This document shows positions 1 through 11,980 of a stretch of 64,000 nucleotides of DNA, one piece after another. Both the position numbers and the translations under genes were made by a program. Origin of the DNA: Streptomyces antibioticus. Its GTDB lineage: Bacteria > Actinomycetota > Actinomycetes > Streptomycetales > Streptomycetaceae. The stretch covers positions 7,883,750-7,947,749 of the forward strand of contig NZ_CM007717.1 of NCBI RefSeq assembly GCF_002019855.1, written 5' to 3'. Numbering within the stretch: position 1 is the first letter of the stretch; every line of letters starts with the position of its first letter. The notes beneath the pieces are model-generated. The model was not told the DNA's origin and did no database searches. It was given only the letters and a program-made list of their open reading frames with translations.

Positions 1-1392
1 CATGTCGACCTCGGCCGGGTCCAGGTCGGCCAGCCGGACGATCCGCACCCGCTCCTCCGGGCCGCCGACATCGCGTGCGACCACCACCGGGGTGTCCGGG
101 GCCCGGTGCTCCAGGAGGAGTTCACGGGCCTTGCCCACCTGCCAGGTGCGGCTGCGCGAGCCGGGGTTGTACAGGGCGAGCACCAGGTCGGCCGCGGCGG
201 CCGCCCGCAGGCGTTCGGCGATGACCTCCCACGGCTTGAGCCGGTCGGAGAGCGAGATCGTGGCGTAGTCGTGGCCGAGCGGGGCGCCCGCACGGGCGGC
301 CGCCGCGTTGGCGGCGGTCACCCCCGGCAGCACCCGCACCGGGATGTCCGCGTACTCCTTCTGCGCGGCGGCCTCCAGGACGGCGGTCGCCATCGCGAAG
401 ACGCCCGGATCGCCGCCGGAGACGACGGCCACCCGCCGCCCGCGCCGCGCCAGGTCCAGGGCGAACTCGGCGCGCTCGGACTCCACCCGGTTGTCCGAGC
501 CGTGCCGGGCCTGCCCGGCCCGCGACGGCACCCGGTCGAGGTAGGTGGTGTAGCCGACCAGGTCGTCGGCGGCGGCCAGCGCCCCCCGCGACTCGGGCGT
601 CAGCCACAGCGGCCCCGCAGGACCGGTCCCGACCACGACGACCTCGCCGCGCTCGCGCGCCGCGGGCCGCTCGGCGTCGACCTGGCTGGGCAGCACCGCC
701 ACCGCGAAGTACGGCACCGACTCCGCGTCCACGTCCGCCAGTTCGGCGACCCGCTCCCCGCTCATCGTGGCCCGCTCCACATACCGCGTCTCGGCGAGCC
801 GGCCCGAACGCTCCAGCGCCCGCCGCACCTTGGGGAAGGTACGGCCCAGCTTCATCACCACCGCCACGTCCGTGGCGGCCAGCCGCGCGGTCAGCTCCTC
901 CTCGGGCAGCGTGCCCGGCAGGATCGTGAGCACCTCCTCGCCCTCGGCGAGCGGCGCGCCCAGCCGGGCGGCGGCGGCCGACACGGAGGTGACACCGGGG
1001 ATCACCTCGGTGTCGTAGCGGTCCGCGAGCCGCTTGTGCATGTGCATGTAGGAGCCGTAGAAGAGCGGATCGCCCTCGGCGAGGACCGCCACCGTGCGGC
1101 CCGCGTCCAGATGCGCGGCGAGCCGGGCGGCCGACTCGGCGTAGAACTCCTCCATCGCCCCCTGGTAGCCGCCCGGATGGTCGGTGGTCTCCGTGGTGAC
1201 CGGGTAGACCAGCCGCTCCTCGATGTGGTCGTCGCGCAGATGCTTGGCCGCGATCGAGCGGGCGATGGACCGGCCGTGCCGGGCGCTGTGGTAGGCGATC
1301 ACATCGGCCTCGCCGATGACCTCGACCGCGCGCACCGTCATCAGGGACGGGTCACCGGGGCCGAGCCCCACCCCGTAGAGCTTCCCGCTCAT
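1..1392 (-). CDS. cobIJ: CobIJ fusion: precorrin-2 C20-methyltransferase / precorrin-3B C17-methyltransferase (partial)
   Basis: Two SAM-dependent corrin methyltransferases are fused in one chain that adds the C20 and then the C17 methyl group in aerobic cobalamin synthesis. The reading frame starts at ATG 1392-1390 and stays open to base 1, so the C-terminus lies outside the window; 464 residues are visible. The CobI half opens with YGVGLGPGDP and carries the LAEGDPLFYGSY motif. The CobJ half starts near residue 249 with VVVVGTGPAGPLWLTPE and includes VVSGGDPGVFAMA. Its start codon overlaps the cobH stop as ATGA, so translation is probably coupled. The fusion is common in actinomycetes. Confidence is high; only the C-terminal end is unseen. 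Confidence 0.95.
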   Translation of the reverse strand, partial: MSGKLYGVGLGPGDPSLMTVRAVEVIGEADVIAYHSARHGRSIARSIAAKHLRDDHIEERLVYPVTTETTDHPGGYQGAMEEFYAESAARLAAHLDAGRTVAVLAEGDPLFYGSYMHMHKRLADRYDTEVIPGVTSVSAAAARLGAPLAEGEEVLTILPGTLPEEELTARLAATDVAVVMKLGRTFPKVRRALERSGRLAETRYVERATMSGERVAELADVDAESVPYFAVAVLPSQVDAERPAARERGEVVVVGTGPAGPLWLTPESRGALAAADDLVGYTTYLDRVPSRAGQARHGSDNRVESERAEFALDLARRGRRVAVVSGGDPGVFAMATAVLEAAAQKEYADIPVRVLPGVTAANAAAARAGAPLGHDYATISLSDRLKPWEVIAERLRAAAAADLVLALYNPGSRSRTWQVGKARELLLEHRAPDTPVVVARDVGGPEERVRIVRLADLDPAEVDM

Positions 1393-2060
1393 TCTTCCTC
1401 GCTCGCGATCGCGTTGAGAGCGGCGGCGGCCAGGGCGCTGCCGCCCCGGCGCCCCCGCACCACCAGGTGGTCAAGACCGGACGGGTGCGCGGCCAGCGCG
1501 TCCTTGGACTCGGCGGCCCCGATGAACCCGACGGGCACGCCTATGACGGCGGCGGGCCGGGGAGCGCCCTCGTCGATCATCTCCAGCAGCCGGAACAGCG
1601 CGGTGGGCGCGTTGCCGACCGCGACGACCGAGCCTTCGAGACGGTCCCGCCACAGCTCCAGCGCGGCGGCGCTGCGGGTGGTGCCGAGCTTCGCCGCCAG
1701 CTCGGGAACGGCCGGGTCGGACAGGGTGCACAGCACGTCGTTGCCGGCGGGCAGCCGCTTGCGGGTCACCCCGCTGGCCACCATCTGCACATCGGTGAAG
1801 ATGGGCGCGCCGGCCCGCAGCGCGGCGCGGGCCCGGGCCACCACGGCGGGCGAGTACGAGAGGTCCCGCACGAGGTCGACCATGCCGCAGGCGTGGATCA
1901 TGCGCACCGCGACCTGGCTGACGTCGGCGGGCAGCCCCGCGAGGTCCGCCTCCGCGCGGATGGTGGCGAAGGACTGACGGTAGATGGCCGCGCCGTCCTT
2001 CTCGTAGTCGTAGCTGGTCACGGTGTTCGTCTCGCTGCTCTCGGTGGTCGGACGGCTCAT
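1389..2060 (-). CDS. cobH: Precorrin-8X methylmutase CobH
   Basis: The enzyme moves the C11 methyl group to C12, turning precorrin-8X into hydrogenobyrinate. The protein has 223 residues from ATG 2060-2058, which fits the family. His56 in RMIHACG corresponds to the catalytic histidine, and VIGVPVGFIGAAESK is the typical family block near the C-terminus. The frame is open further upstream, but this ATG overlaps the cobG stop as ATGA and gives the expected N-terminus. It sits between cobG and cobIJ in one translationally coupled minus-strand operon. Confidence 0.95.
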   Translation of the reverse strand: MSRPTTESSETNTVTSYDYEKDGAAIYRQSFATIRAEADLAGLPADVSQVAVRMIHACGMVDLVRDLSYSPAVVARARAALRAGAPIFTDVQMVASGVTRKRLPAGNDVLCTLSDPAVPELAAKLGTTRSAAALELWRDRLEGSVVAVGNAPTALFRLLEMIDEGAPRPAAVIGVPVGFIGAAESKDALAAHPSGLDHLVVRGRRGGSALAAAALNAIASEEE

Positions 2061-3346
2061 GAGGTGATCGCCGCCAGGGCGGCGGCGAGATGGGAAGCGT
2101 CGGTCGTCGCGGCGGTGCGCGGTTCCCGGCCCGGCCGGGCGGTGGTGAGCCGGTAGCCGCCGCCCTCGGCCGCGACCACGTCGATCCGGTCGCCGTGCGG
2201 ACGACCGCAACGGCGTTCACAGCCGGACCAGTACAGCGGCAGGGGGCTGAGCCGGGCCGCGTCGAGAGCGTAGGCCGCGTCCGCGCGGACGTCGGAGTGG
2301 GATTTCGCACACCCGGGATGTCCCACACAGGCGCCGACGCGCGGCCAGGGGGAGTCCGGGTCGGTGACGAGCCCGGCGGCGGACAGCCGGGCCAGCGACT
2401 CGGCGACCCGGGCCGGGCTCCTGCCGGGGACGGGGACGACGACCCCGCGCCACGGCGTCAGCCGCAGTTCGTCGTCGGCGACGGCGGTCAGCGTGCTCCA
2501 CTGGCCGGCCGAGAGGCGGCCCAGCGGGATGTGCGCGCACAGGGCGCCGCCGGTCACGCCCGGCGCCGGCCCGTCCGTGCGCGCGGTGGAGCCGGTGCGC
2601 TCCTCGTGGGCGATGCCGGCGGCGGTCAGTCCCCGCCGGACCCGGTCGGCCAACTCCTCTTGAGGCAAGCCCAGTTCGGAGATCCGCCAGGCCCGTCCCG
2701 TGGTCTCGCGCGCCGCGTCCAGGAAGGTCTCGGCGGCCACCAGCGCGGCCCGCGGCGCGTCCTGCGCCGACACCCGGACCCCGCCAGGACCGAGCCAGGC
2801 GCCCCCGTCGTCGGTGGCCCGCAGCGTCACGTCCGCACCGAGCCCGCCCACGTCCCCGCGGCCGTCGTCCAGCGCGAACAGGAACCGTCCCGACAACTCC
2901 CGGGCCCGCCCGCTCGCGCACAGCGCCGCGTCGAGCCCGGTGAGCCAGGGCCGTACGTCACACAGACCGCGCCCGTCGAGACCGGACAGCGGCGAGGCCA
3001 CCACGTTGCGCACGCGTTCGTGCTCCGGCGAGGGCAGCAGCCCGGCCGCGCCGAGCAGCGCGGCCAGTTCGGCGCCGCAACCGCCGTCCAGACCGCGCAG
3101 TTGGACGTTGCCGCGCGAGGTCAGATGCAGATCGCCGTCGCCCAGGAGCCGGGCCGCCTCGCCCAGCGCGCGGGCCTGGCGGACGGTCAGCACACCGCCC
3201 GGCAGCCGGACCCGGGCCAGCGCCCCGTCATCCGCCGCGTGCAGCCGCAGTGTTCCCGGGCAGGCGTCACCGCGGTTCCGGGAGACCGCTGTGGCCTGGG
3301 GCGATGAGGGGACGGCAGGGGTGGACACGGCGGCGAGCATACCCAC
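2057..3346 (-). CDS. cobG: Precorrin-3B synthase CobG (sulfite/nitrite reductase fold)
   Basis: CobG is the aerobic-pathway monooxygenase that converts precorrin-3A to precorrin-3B, the step that prepares ring contraction. The 429-residue protein shows the duplicated ferredoxin-like half-domains of sulfite/nitrite reductases (LTSRGNVQLRGL near the N-terminus). It also has the cluster-ligand pattern C340-x5-C346 and C376-x3-C380 (ACVGHPGC, SGCERRCG). The start is GTG 3346-3344, with an ATG two codons inside at 3340-3338 as an alternative. It is the first gene of the minus-strand cob operon and diverges from cobN. An oxygen-dependent CobG means this organism uses the aerobic route. Confidence 0.9.
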   Translation of the reverse strand: MGMLAAVSTPAVPSSPQATAVSRNRGDACPGTLRLHAADDGALARVRLPGGVLTVRQARALGEAARLLGDGDLHLTSRGNVQLRGLDGGCGAELAALLGAAGLLPSPEHERVRNVVASPLSGLDGRGLCDVRPWLTGLDAALCASGRARELSGRFLFALDDGRGDVGGLGADVTLRATDDGGAWLGPGGVRVSAQDAPRAALVAAETFLDAARETTGRAWRISELGLPQEELADRVRRGLTAAGIAHEERTGSTARTDGPAPGVTGGALCAHIPLGRLSAGQWSTLTAVADDELRLTPWRGVVVPVPGRSPARVAESLARLSAAGLVTDPDSPWPRVGACVGHPGCAKSHSDVRADAAYALDAARLSPLPLYWSGCERRCGRPHGDRIDVVAAEGGGYRLTTARPGREPRTAATTDASHLAAALAAITS

Positions 3347-3387
3347 CGCCCCGGTGGACGTATGCCACGCCCCAGTTCGCCGACCCT

Positions 3388-3527
3388 TACTATGCTCCCT
3401 GGTGGATCACCCGGTCCGCCATCGCCACGACGGCGACAGGGGAGGAAGCCCGGTGCGACTCCGGCGCGGTCCCGCCACTGTGAGCCCGTCCCCCAGGGGA
3501 CGGGTGAGCCAGGAACTCCCGCCGTCC
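3388..3527 (+). promoter_or_regulatory. Cobalamin riboswitch upstream of cobN
   Basis: The leader holds the conserved adenosylcobalamin-aptamer elements in order. GGAGGAAGCCCGGTGCGA runs from about 3440, a CTCCGGCGCGGT segment follows, the B12-box core GCCACTGTGA lies at 3474-3483, and GAGCCAGGAACTCCC lies at about 3506-3520. It ends about 45 bases before the cobN ATG, whose GAGGAAGG ribosome site is at 3554-3561. Known riboswitches of this class shut expression down when cobalamin is plentiful, so cobN is likely repressed by the end product. The outer limits are approximate. Confidence 0.92.
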
Positions 3528-3571
3528 GACACCACCCGGGGCGCGGACACCCCGAGGAAGGCCGACGCCGC

Positions 3572-7165
<3,594 letters not shown>

Positions 7166-7260
7166 CGAACGGCCGGGGGGCTCCTGATTCGACAGGATGT
7201 TCCATTTATGGCGGGTGGCGGGTTAAGGTCGTTCCGACGATCTTGTACGGAGGTGCCAGG

Positions 7261-7932
7261 ATGGAGAACACCGTGCCCGCCCTCAGGGGGCGCCCCCCGG
7301 GCCCCCAGTCCCCGCGGGGCGAGCTGACGCAGCGGCAGTCCGCCATCGTCCGCTTCATCACGGAGACCGTCGAGCGGCAGGGCTACCCGCCGTCCATGCG
7401 GGAGATCGGCCAGGCCGTCCGGCTCGCCAGCACCTCCTCGGTGGCCCACCAGTTGACGGCACTCGAACGCAAGGGCGTCCTCTACCGCGACCCGCACACC
7501 CCGCGCGCCTACCGCCTACGGCCTTCCTGGGCACCCGACCTCGCGGGCCGGGACGACACCCGGATCGACGTCCCGCTCGTCGGCCGGATCGCGGCGGGCG
7601 CGCCGCTGCTGGCCGAGGAGATGATCGAGGACGTCTACTGCCTGCCCCGCCAGGTGGTCGGCGAGGGCGAGCTGTTCGCCCTGACCGTCTCCGGCGACTC
7701 CATGATCGAGGCGTCGATCTGCGACGGCGACATCGTGACCGTCCGCCGCCAGGACAGCGCCGACCACGGCGACATCGTCGCCGCCCTGCTGGAGGACGAG
7801 GCGACGGTCAAGGTCCTGCGCCGCCAGGACGGCCAGGTCTGGCTGATGCCCCGCAACCCGGCCTACGCCCCGATCCCCGGCGACGGGGCGCAGATCCTGG
7901 GCAAGGTGGTCGGGGTACTGCGCCTGCTGTAA
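7261..7932 (+). CDS. lexA: LexA-type self-cleaving repressor (S24 family)
   Basis: The protein has 223 residues with an N-terminal winged-helix LexA DNA-binding domain (residues about 22-87, including YPPSMREIGQAV). A C-terminal S24 peptidase/dimerisation domain follows. The self-cleavage bond is Ala112-Gly113 in GRIAAGAPLLAEE, and the catalytic pair is Ser147 (SGDSM) and Lys184 (ATVKVL). The start is the ATG with GGAGG at 7249-7253; an upstream in-frame TTG at 7243 has no ribosome site. I see no inverted GAAC-type SOS box in the 95 bases upstream, and the gene is not beside nrdR. It may therefore be a second LexA-like repressor rather than the housekeeping SOS regulator. Confidence 0.85.
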   Translation: MENTVPALRGRPPGPQSPRGELTQRQSAIVRFITETVERQGYPPSMREIGQAVRLASTSSVAHQLTALERKGVLYRDPHTPRAYRLRPSWAPDLAGRDDTRIDVPLVGRIAAGAPLLAEEMIEDVYCLPRQVVGEGELFALTVSGDSMIEASICDGDIVTVRRQDSADHGDIVAALLEDEATVKVLRRQDGQVWLMPRNPAYAPIPGDGAQILGKVVGVLRLL

Positions 7933-7947
7933 CCGGCGGCCCCGCGC

Positions 7948-8178
7948 TCAGCCCGGGGTCTGCTCGGCGTCCCACGCCTTCGGGCCGCCGCCGCGCCATT
8001 CGATGCGGGGGGACGTCTCGACGTACGCCTCGTCCGCGTCGTCCACACCGGCGTCGCGCAGGAATTCGGCGATGTCCAGCAGGCCGTACGCCATGCCCAG
8101 GAAGTGCGCGCCGGACCGCACCCGGCGGCCGCCGTCCGCCGCCGGCGGGTAGACCACGACTGTGTACGGGGTAGCCAT
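7948..8178 (-). CDS. Small conserved-looking protein, function unknown
   Basis: The 76-residue protein starts with MATPYTVVVYPPAADGGRRVR and ends with PKAWDAEQTPG. It is acidic and has no signal peptide or membrane segment. The middle (FLGMAYGLLDIAEFLRDAGVDDADEAYVE) looks like an alpha/beta fold of a small soluble protein. Third codon positions are strongly G/C. It is convergent with the LexA-like gene. The ribosome site before ATG 8178-8176 is weak (GGCTGGTG). I do not recognise a family. Confidence 0.6.
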   Translation of the reverse strand: MATPYTVVVYPPAADGGRRVRSGAHFLGMAYGLLDIAEFLRDAGVDDADEAYVETSPRIEWRGGGPKAWDAEQTPG

Positions 8179-8217
8179 GGCACCAGCCTGTGCCCTGTCC
8201 GGGCGGCGCGCATGCCG

Positions 8218-9381
8218 TCAGCTCCGCTCGTGCGCCGTGAACTGCTCCACCAGGCCCGTCATCGGGTCGGGGCCGAACATCTGGGTGAGCCAGGTCGCCG
8301 ACTCGGCCGCGGAGGCTTCGCCGCGGGGGAAGAGTTCCTTCTCGTAGACGGTCAGCGCGGCCTCGGTGTCGTCAGGGTGATCGGCGAGCGCCAGGCCGAG
8401 GAGAGCGCCGTCGAGCATGGCCAGATTGGCGCCCTCGCCCGCGAAGGGTGACATCAGGTGCGCGGCGTCGCCGAGCAGGGTGACGCCGGGGACCCGGTCC
8501 CAGCGGTGGCCGACGGGCAGCGCGTGGATACGGCGCGGTACGAGGGGGCCGTCGGCGTCGGCGATCAGGGCCCGGAAGCGCGGGCTCCAGCCGGCGAAGG
8601 AGTCGAGCAGCGCCTTCTTGGCGAGCGGGGTCTCCCCGCCGGCCTCGGTGAAGTCGATGCCGTCCAGCCAGTCCTCGTCGGCGCGGTGGGCGACGTAGAC
8701 GTGCAGGCTGCCGTCGGTCTCGCGGTGCGCGAGGAAGCCCTTGTGGTCGTCCAGGGCGATGAAGAAGCCGCCGCCGATCAGATCCGCGCTGTCGGGGTGC
8801 CGGGTGTCGGCGTCCAGCAGGTCCAGCTCGACCAAGCTGATCCCGGTGTAGGCGGGGCCCGCGGAGGACACCAGGGGGCGGATCCGGGACCAGGCGCCGT
8901 CGGCGCCGACCAGCAGATCGGTGGTGACGGCGGTGCCGTCGTCGAAGGTCACCTCGTGCCGGCCGTCGTCCAGGGCGCGGGCGCCGGTCACCTTGCGGGA
9001 CCAGCGGACCGTGCCGTCGGGGAGGGAGTCCAGCAGGAGGTCGCGCAGGTGTCCGCGGTCGACCTCGGGACGGCCGCCGTCGCCGTCGTCCCCGCGCTCC
9101 AGGACGACGGCGGCGTCCCGGTCGAGGAGCCGCATCGCCTCGCCGCCGGGGTGGACGAGCGCCCGGAACGGCTCGTACAGGCCGGCGGCGCGGATCGCGG
9201 TCTGCCCGGAGTCCTCGTGGATGTCGAGCATGCCGCCCTGGGTGCGGACGTGCCGACCGGCCTCGAGGTCGAACACGGCCGCCTCGATGCCGCGGGTGTG
9301 CAGGACGCGGGCCAGGGTCAGACCGCCCAGTCCTGCGCCGATGATCGCGATGGGGTGGTGGGGGTGCGGGTGCGTGGTCAT
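8218..9381 (-). CDS. FAD-dependent monooxygenase, TetX-like
   Basis: This is a 387-residue group A flavoprotein monooxygenase that hydroxylates an unknown substrate with NADPH and oxygen. It shows the N-terminal FAD-binding GAGLGGL motif, the central GADGAWSRIRP (DG motif), and GDAAHLMSPFAGEGAN, which binds the FAD ribityl/phosphate. The order and the LMSPFAGEGAN form resemble TetX-type tetracycline-degrading enzymes, but the substrate cannot be read from sequence. The ATG at 9381 has a strong AGAGGAG site; a GTG at 9405 is a weaker alternative. It diverges from the double-TetR gene, which probably controls it. Confidence 0.85.
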   Translation of the reverse strand: MTTHPHPHHPIAIIGAGLGGLTLARVLHTRGIEAAVFDLEAGRHVRTQGGMLDIHEDSGQTAIRAAGLYEPFRALVHPGGEAMRLLDRDAAVVLERGDDGDGGRPEVDRGHLRDLLLDSLPDGTVRWSRKVTGARALDDGRHEVTFDDGTAVTTDLLVGADGAWSRIRPLVSSAGPAYTGISLVELDLLDADTRHPDSADLIGGGFFIALDDHKGFLAHRETDGSLHVYVAHRADEDWLDGIDFTEAGGETPLAKKALLDSFAGWSPRFRALIADADGPLVPRRIHALPVGHRWDRVPGVTLLGDAAHLMSPFAGEGANLAMLDGALLGLALADHPDDTEAALTVYEKELFPRGEASAAESATWLTQMFGPDPMTGLVEQFTAHERS

Positions 9382-9463
9382 GGTCGTTCTCCTCTGCGTG
9401 GCCACCTGCTCGGAAACCGAGACAGGTTCATTCGTGCAGTCGCTCTAAAACCATAACAGCTTC

Positions 9464-9474
9464 ACTTTCGAAGT
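9464..9474. promoter_or_regulatory. Candidate TetR operator (palindrome)
   Basis: The sequence ACTTTCGAAGT is an inverted repeat (ACTT, three-base spacer, AAGT) in the 122-base gap between the divergent monooxygenase and double-TetR genes. It lies 30 bases before the regulator start, inside an AT-rich patch unlike the surrounding DNA. Position and symmetry suggest an operator shared by both genes. No promoter hexamers could be assigned with confidence. Confidence 0.4.
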
Positions 9475-9503
9475 CGTTCTGTTCGGTTCGGTAGACTGCG
9501 GAC

Positions 9504-10793
9504 ATGACCGACGTGACCGGGGTGACCGAGGCGGCAGTGGGGCGCAGGGCGCGGAAGAAGGCCGCGACCAGGCAGGCGATCGCCGAGGCCGCCCTCGGGC
9601 TGTTTCTGGAGCGCGGCTACGACCGGGTGACGGTCAAGGACGTCGCCGAGGCCGCCGACGTGTCGATGAGCGGCCTGTTCAAGCACTTCCCGACCAAGGA
9701 GTCCCTCGTCTTCGACATCGAGGACGACCTCCAGGCGAGCCTGACGGGCGCCGTGCGCGACCGGCCCGAGGGGACCCCGGTCCTGGCGGCGCTCCGGTCC
9801 TGGCTGCTCCAGCGGATCGAGGCGGCGTCCGGCGACCCCCGGCACGCGGAGTTCCAGCGGCTCGTGTCCGACACCCCCGCCCTGGCCGACCACGCCCGCC
9901 GCATGTGGCTGCGCAACGAGGAGGAGCTGGGCCGGGCGATCACGGAGGCGGGCCCCGACGCGCCGGGGGCCGATGTCGCCGGCCGGGCCCTGGCCCGCTT
10001 CCTCCTGGACCGCGCCCGGCCGGGACACGACGTCGACCCGCGCCGCACCCTCGACGCCGCGGTGACCCTGCTCGCCGACGGCTGGCCCGCCCCCGAACTC
10101 CGCAGACCGCCGCGCACGGCACCGCCCGAGGCGGCCGCGTCGCCCGCCCGCCCGCCGGGGCTGCGGGAACGGAAGAAGGCCGAGACCCGCGCCGCCGTCA
10201 ACCGGGCCGCCCTGGACCTGTTCGGCGAGCACGGGTACGACGGCGTCGGCGTCCGCGAGGTGGCGGACGCCGCCGGAGTCTCCCTCGCGACCCTGTTCGC
10301 CCACTTCCCCGACGGCAAGGCCAGCCTGGTCTTCCCCGGCGGCCGGGCCGACCATGTCGCCGCCCTCGTGCGCGCGGTCCGGGAGCGTCCCGTCGGACAC
10401 GGCGTGCTGCGGGCCCTGCACGACCACATGGCCACCCGGGGCCCGTTCGAACGGAACCCCGACCCGGACGTCCGGCGGACCCTGGATCTCGTCCGGGCCA
10501 CCCCCGACCTCGCGGACCACGCCCTCCGCACCTGGACCGCGGCCGAGGACGACCTCGCCGTCGCCGTGGCCGAGGAGGCCGGGCTCCCCGACGGCGACCT
10601 CACCGCCCGGCTCCTCGCCCGCTACGTCCTCCAGATCCCCGACCTGGCCCGTACCGAGCCGGACGCCCGCCACACGCTGGACGTCGTCTTCGGCCTGCTC
10701 GCCCGGGGGTGGCCGGCCTGCCTGGCCCCCGGAACGGCGGCGGCCGCGACCGGCCCGGCGTGGCGCCCGGATGCGGGGCGCCCCGCGCTGTGA
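9504..10793 (+). CDS. Tandem double TetR-family regulator
   Basis: The 429-residue protein consists of two consecutive TetR/AcrR units. The first helix-turn-helix is at residues about 20-62 (AALGLFLERGYDRVTVKDVA, then FKHFPTKESLV). The second is at about 226-272 (ALDLFGEHGYDGVGVREVA, then FAHFPDGKASLV). Each is followed by its own helical ligand-binding-like region with matching blocks (DTPALADHARRMW versus ATPDLADHALRTW). This points to gene duplication and in-frame fusion, joined by a Pro/Ala-rich linker at about 200-222. A normal TetR protein is about 200 residues and dimerises, so one chain may carry both DNA-binding domains. It probably represses the divergent monooxygenase. Confidence 0.85.
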   Translation: MTDVTGVTEAAVGRRARKKAATRQAIAEAALGLFLERGYDRVTVKDVAEAADVSMSGLFKHFPTKESLVFDIEDDLQASLTGAVRDRPEGTPVLAALRSWLLQRIEAASGDPRHAEFQRLVSDTPALADHARRMWLRNEEELGRAITEAGPDAPGADVAGRALARFLLDRARPGHDVDPRRTLDAAVTLLADGWPAPELRRPPRTAPPEAAASPARPPGLRERKKAETRAAVNRAALDLFGEHGYDGVGVREVADAAGVSLATLFAHFPDGKASLVFPGGRADHVAALVRAVRERPVGHGVLRALHDHMATRGPFERNPDPDVRRTLDLVRATPDLADHALRTWTAAEDDLAVAVAEEAGLPDGDLTARLLARYVLQIPDLARTEPDARHTLDVVFGLLARGWPACLAPGTAAAATGPAWRPDAGRPAL

Positions 10794-10839
10794 CGATGGC
10801 GGCTGTCGGTCTGGTCGTCGGCAGCGGAGCGGAGCGGTC

Positions 10840-11898
10840 GTGGCGGTGGAACGTGTCGGTCTTGTCGTGCACGGAGGACGCGCCGAGGCGCGGACCGCCG
10901 CCGAGGTGGTGCACGGGTGGTGCGCCGACCACGGGGTGGCGTGCGCGGAGATCGACGTGTGGGGCAGCGGACGGCACAGCGCGCGCGAGGAGATGGCCGA
11001 GGCCGCCGACCCCGATCTGATCGTCACCCTGGGCGGGGACGGCACGTTCCTGCGCGGGGCCCGGCTGGCCGCGGTGGACGACGCGCTGGTGCTGGGCGTG
11101 AACCTGGGCCGGGTCGGCTTCCTGACCGAGGTGCCGGCGGACACGGTGCGGTCCGCGCTGGACGCCGTGCACGAGGGCCGGATGACGGTGGACAGCCGCA
11201 TGCTGCTGACGATGCGTGCCTCGCGCCGCCTCGAAATGCCGCCGGACATGGGGGCGTTGCTGGCGTACGGCCGTGGCCCCGTGCCGCCGCCGCCCCAGGT
11301 GCGGGACGACTGCGAGGCGGACGCGGACTGGGGGGTCGCCCTCCAGGTCGCCGCGCTGAACGACGTCGTCCTGGAGAAGATCTCCCGGGACCGTCAGGTG
11401 TCCGTCGGCGTCTACCTCGCGGGACGGCTGCTGGCGGCCTACTCCGCCGACGCGCTGCTGGTGGCAACCCCGACGGGATCGACGGCGTACAGCTTCGCGG
11501 CGGGCGGCCCGGTGGTGTCACCGCGGGCGGACGCGCTGATCTTCACGCCGGTGGCGCCGCACATGGCGTTCAACCGCTCGGTCGTGGCGGCGCCGGACGA
11601 GCCGATCGGGCTGCGGCTGCTCGAACGGTCCGGCTCGGCGGCCGTCAGCGTCGACGGGCAGGTGCGCGGAGTGGTCCGGCCGGGGGAGTGGATCGCGGTG
11701 TACGCGTCCCCGCGCCGGCTGCGCGCGGTCCGCCTCGGACCGATGGACTTCTACGGCCGCCTGCGCCGGCGCATGAACCTCACCGACGCCCCGGCCGCGG
11801 TCGCCGACGGCACCTCCGCCCCCCTGTGGTCGGTGACGACACCCCCACCGGGAGACCTGGCCCACCTGGAGCTGTCCTCGGTGTGGGACGGACCCTAG
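10840..11898 (+). CDS. nadK: NAD kinase
   Basis: The enzyme phosphorylates NAD to NADP. The 352-residue protein shows the family signature GGDGT at residues 65-69 (IVTLGGDGTFLRGAR), followed by LGVNLGRVGFLTEV, the ALNDVVLEK block and the glycine-rich PTGSTAYSFAAGGP motif. The GTG start is chosen because GGAGCGGAG lies a few bases upstream and it gives the usual N-terminus (RVGLVVHGGR); the longer open frame runs inside the upstream gene. It lies 46 bases after the double-TetR gene, beside NAD(P)H-using oxidoreductases. It is not flanked by recN or a hemolysin-like methyltransferase, the usual setting of the housekeeping copy, so it may be a paralogue. Confidence 0.9.
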   Translation: MAVERVGLVVHGGRAEARTAAEVVHGWCADHGVACAEIDVWGSGRHSAREEMAEAADPDLIVTLGGDGTFLRGARLAAVDDALVLGVNLGRVGFLTEVPADTVRSALDAVHEGRMTVDSRMLLTMRASRRLEMPPDMGALLAYGRGPVPPPPQVRDDCEADADWGVALQVAALNDVVLEKISRDRQVSVGVYLAGRLLAAYSADALLVATPTGSTAYSFAAGGPVVSPRADALIFTPVAPHMAFNRSVVAAPDEPIGLRLLERSGSAAVSVDGQVRGVVRPGEWIAVYASPRRLRAVRLGPMDFYGRLRRRMNLTDAPAAVADGTSAPLWSVTTPPPGDLAHLELSSVWDGP

Positions 11899-11922
11899 GC
11901 CCTGTCGACCTAGGGTGGTGCG

Positions 11923-11957
11923 CGTGGTCCTGCCGACTGTCCTTCGGCAGGACCACG
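11923..11957. terminator. Bidirectional intrinsic terminator
   Basis: A perfect 13-base-pair stem (CGTGGTCCTGCCG at 11923-11935, its complement at 11945-11957) with a nine-base loop lies between the convergent NAD kinase and azoreductase genes. There is no T-run, as is usual in Streptomyces. Confidence 0.8.
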
Positions 11958-11980
11958 TTGCTCGGGTGGGGCGGCCGGGG

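Noticed and set aside
106..1977. A long plus-strand frame over cobIJ and cobH
   Set aside because: The minus strand encodes motif-bearing, translationally coupled cobalamin enzymes. The plus frame has no family features.
7166..7260. SOS box upstream of the LexA-like gene
   Set aside because: No inverted GAAC...GTTC arrangement was found; single GTTC triplets are not enough.
10354..10839. N-terminal extension of the NAD kinase into the TetR gene
   Set aside because: It would overlap the TetR gene in another frame with a meaningless Pro/Ser/Arg-rich sequence. The GTG at 10840 has a good ribosome site and normal N-terminus.
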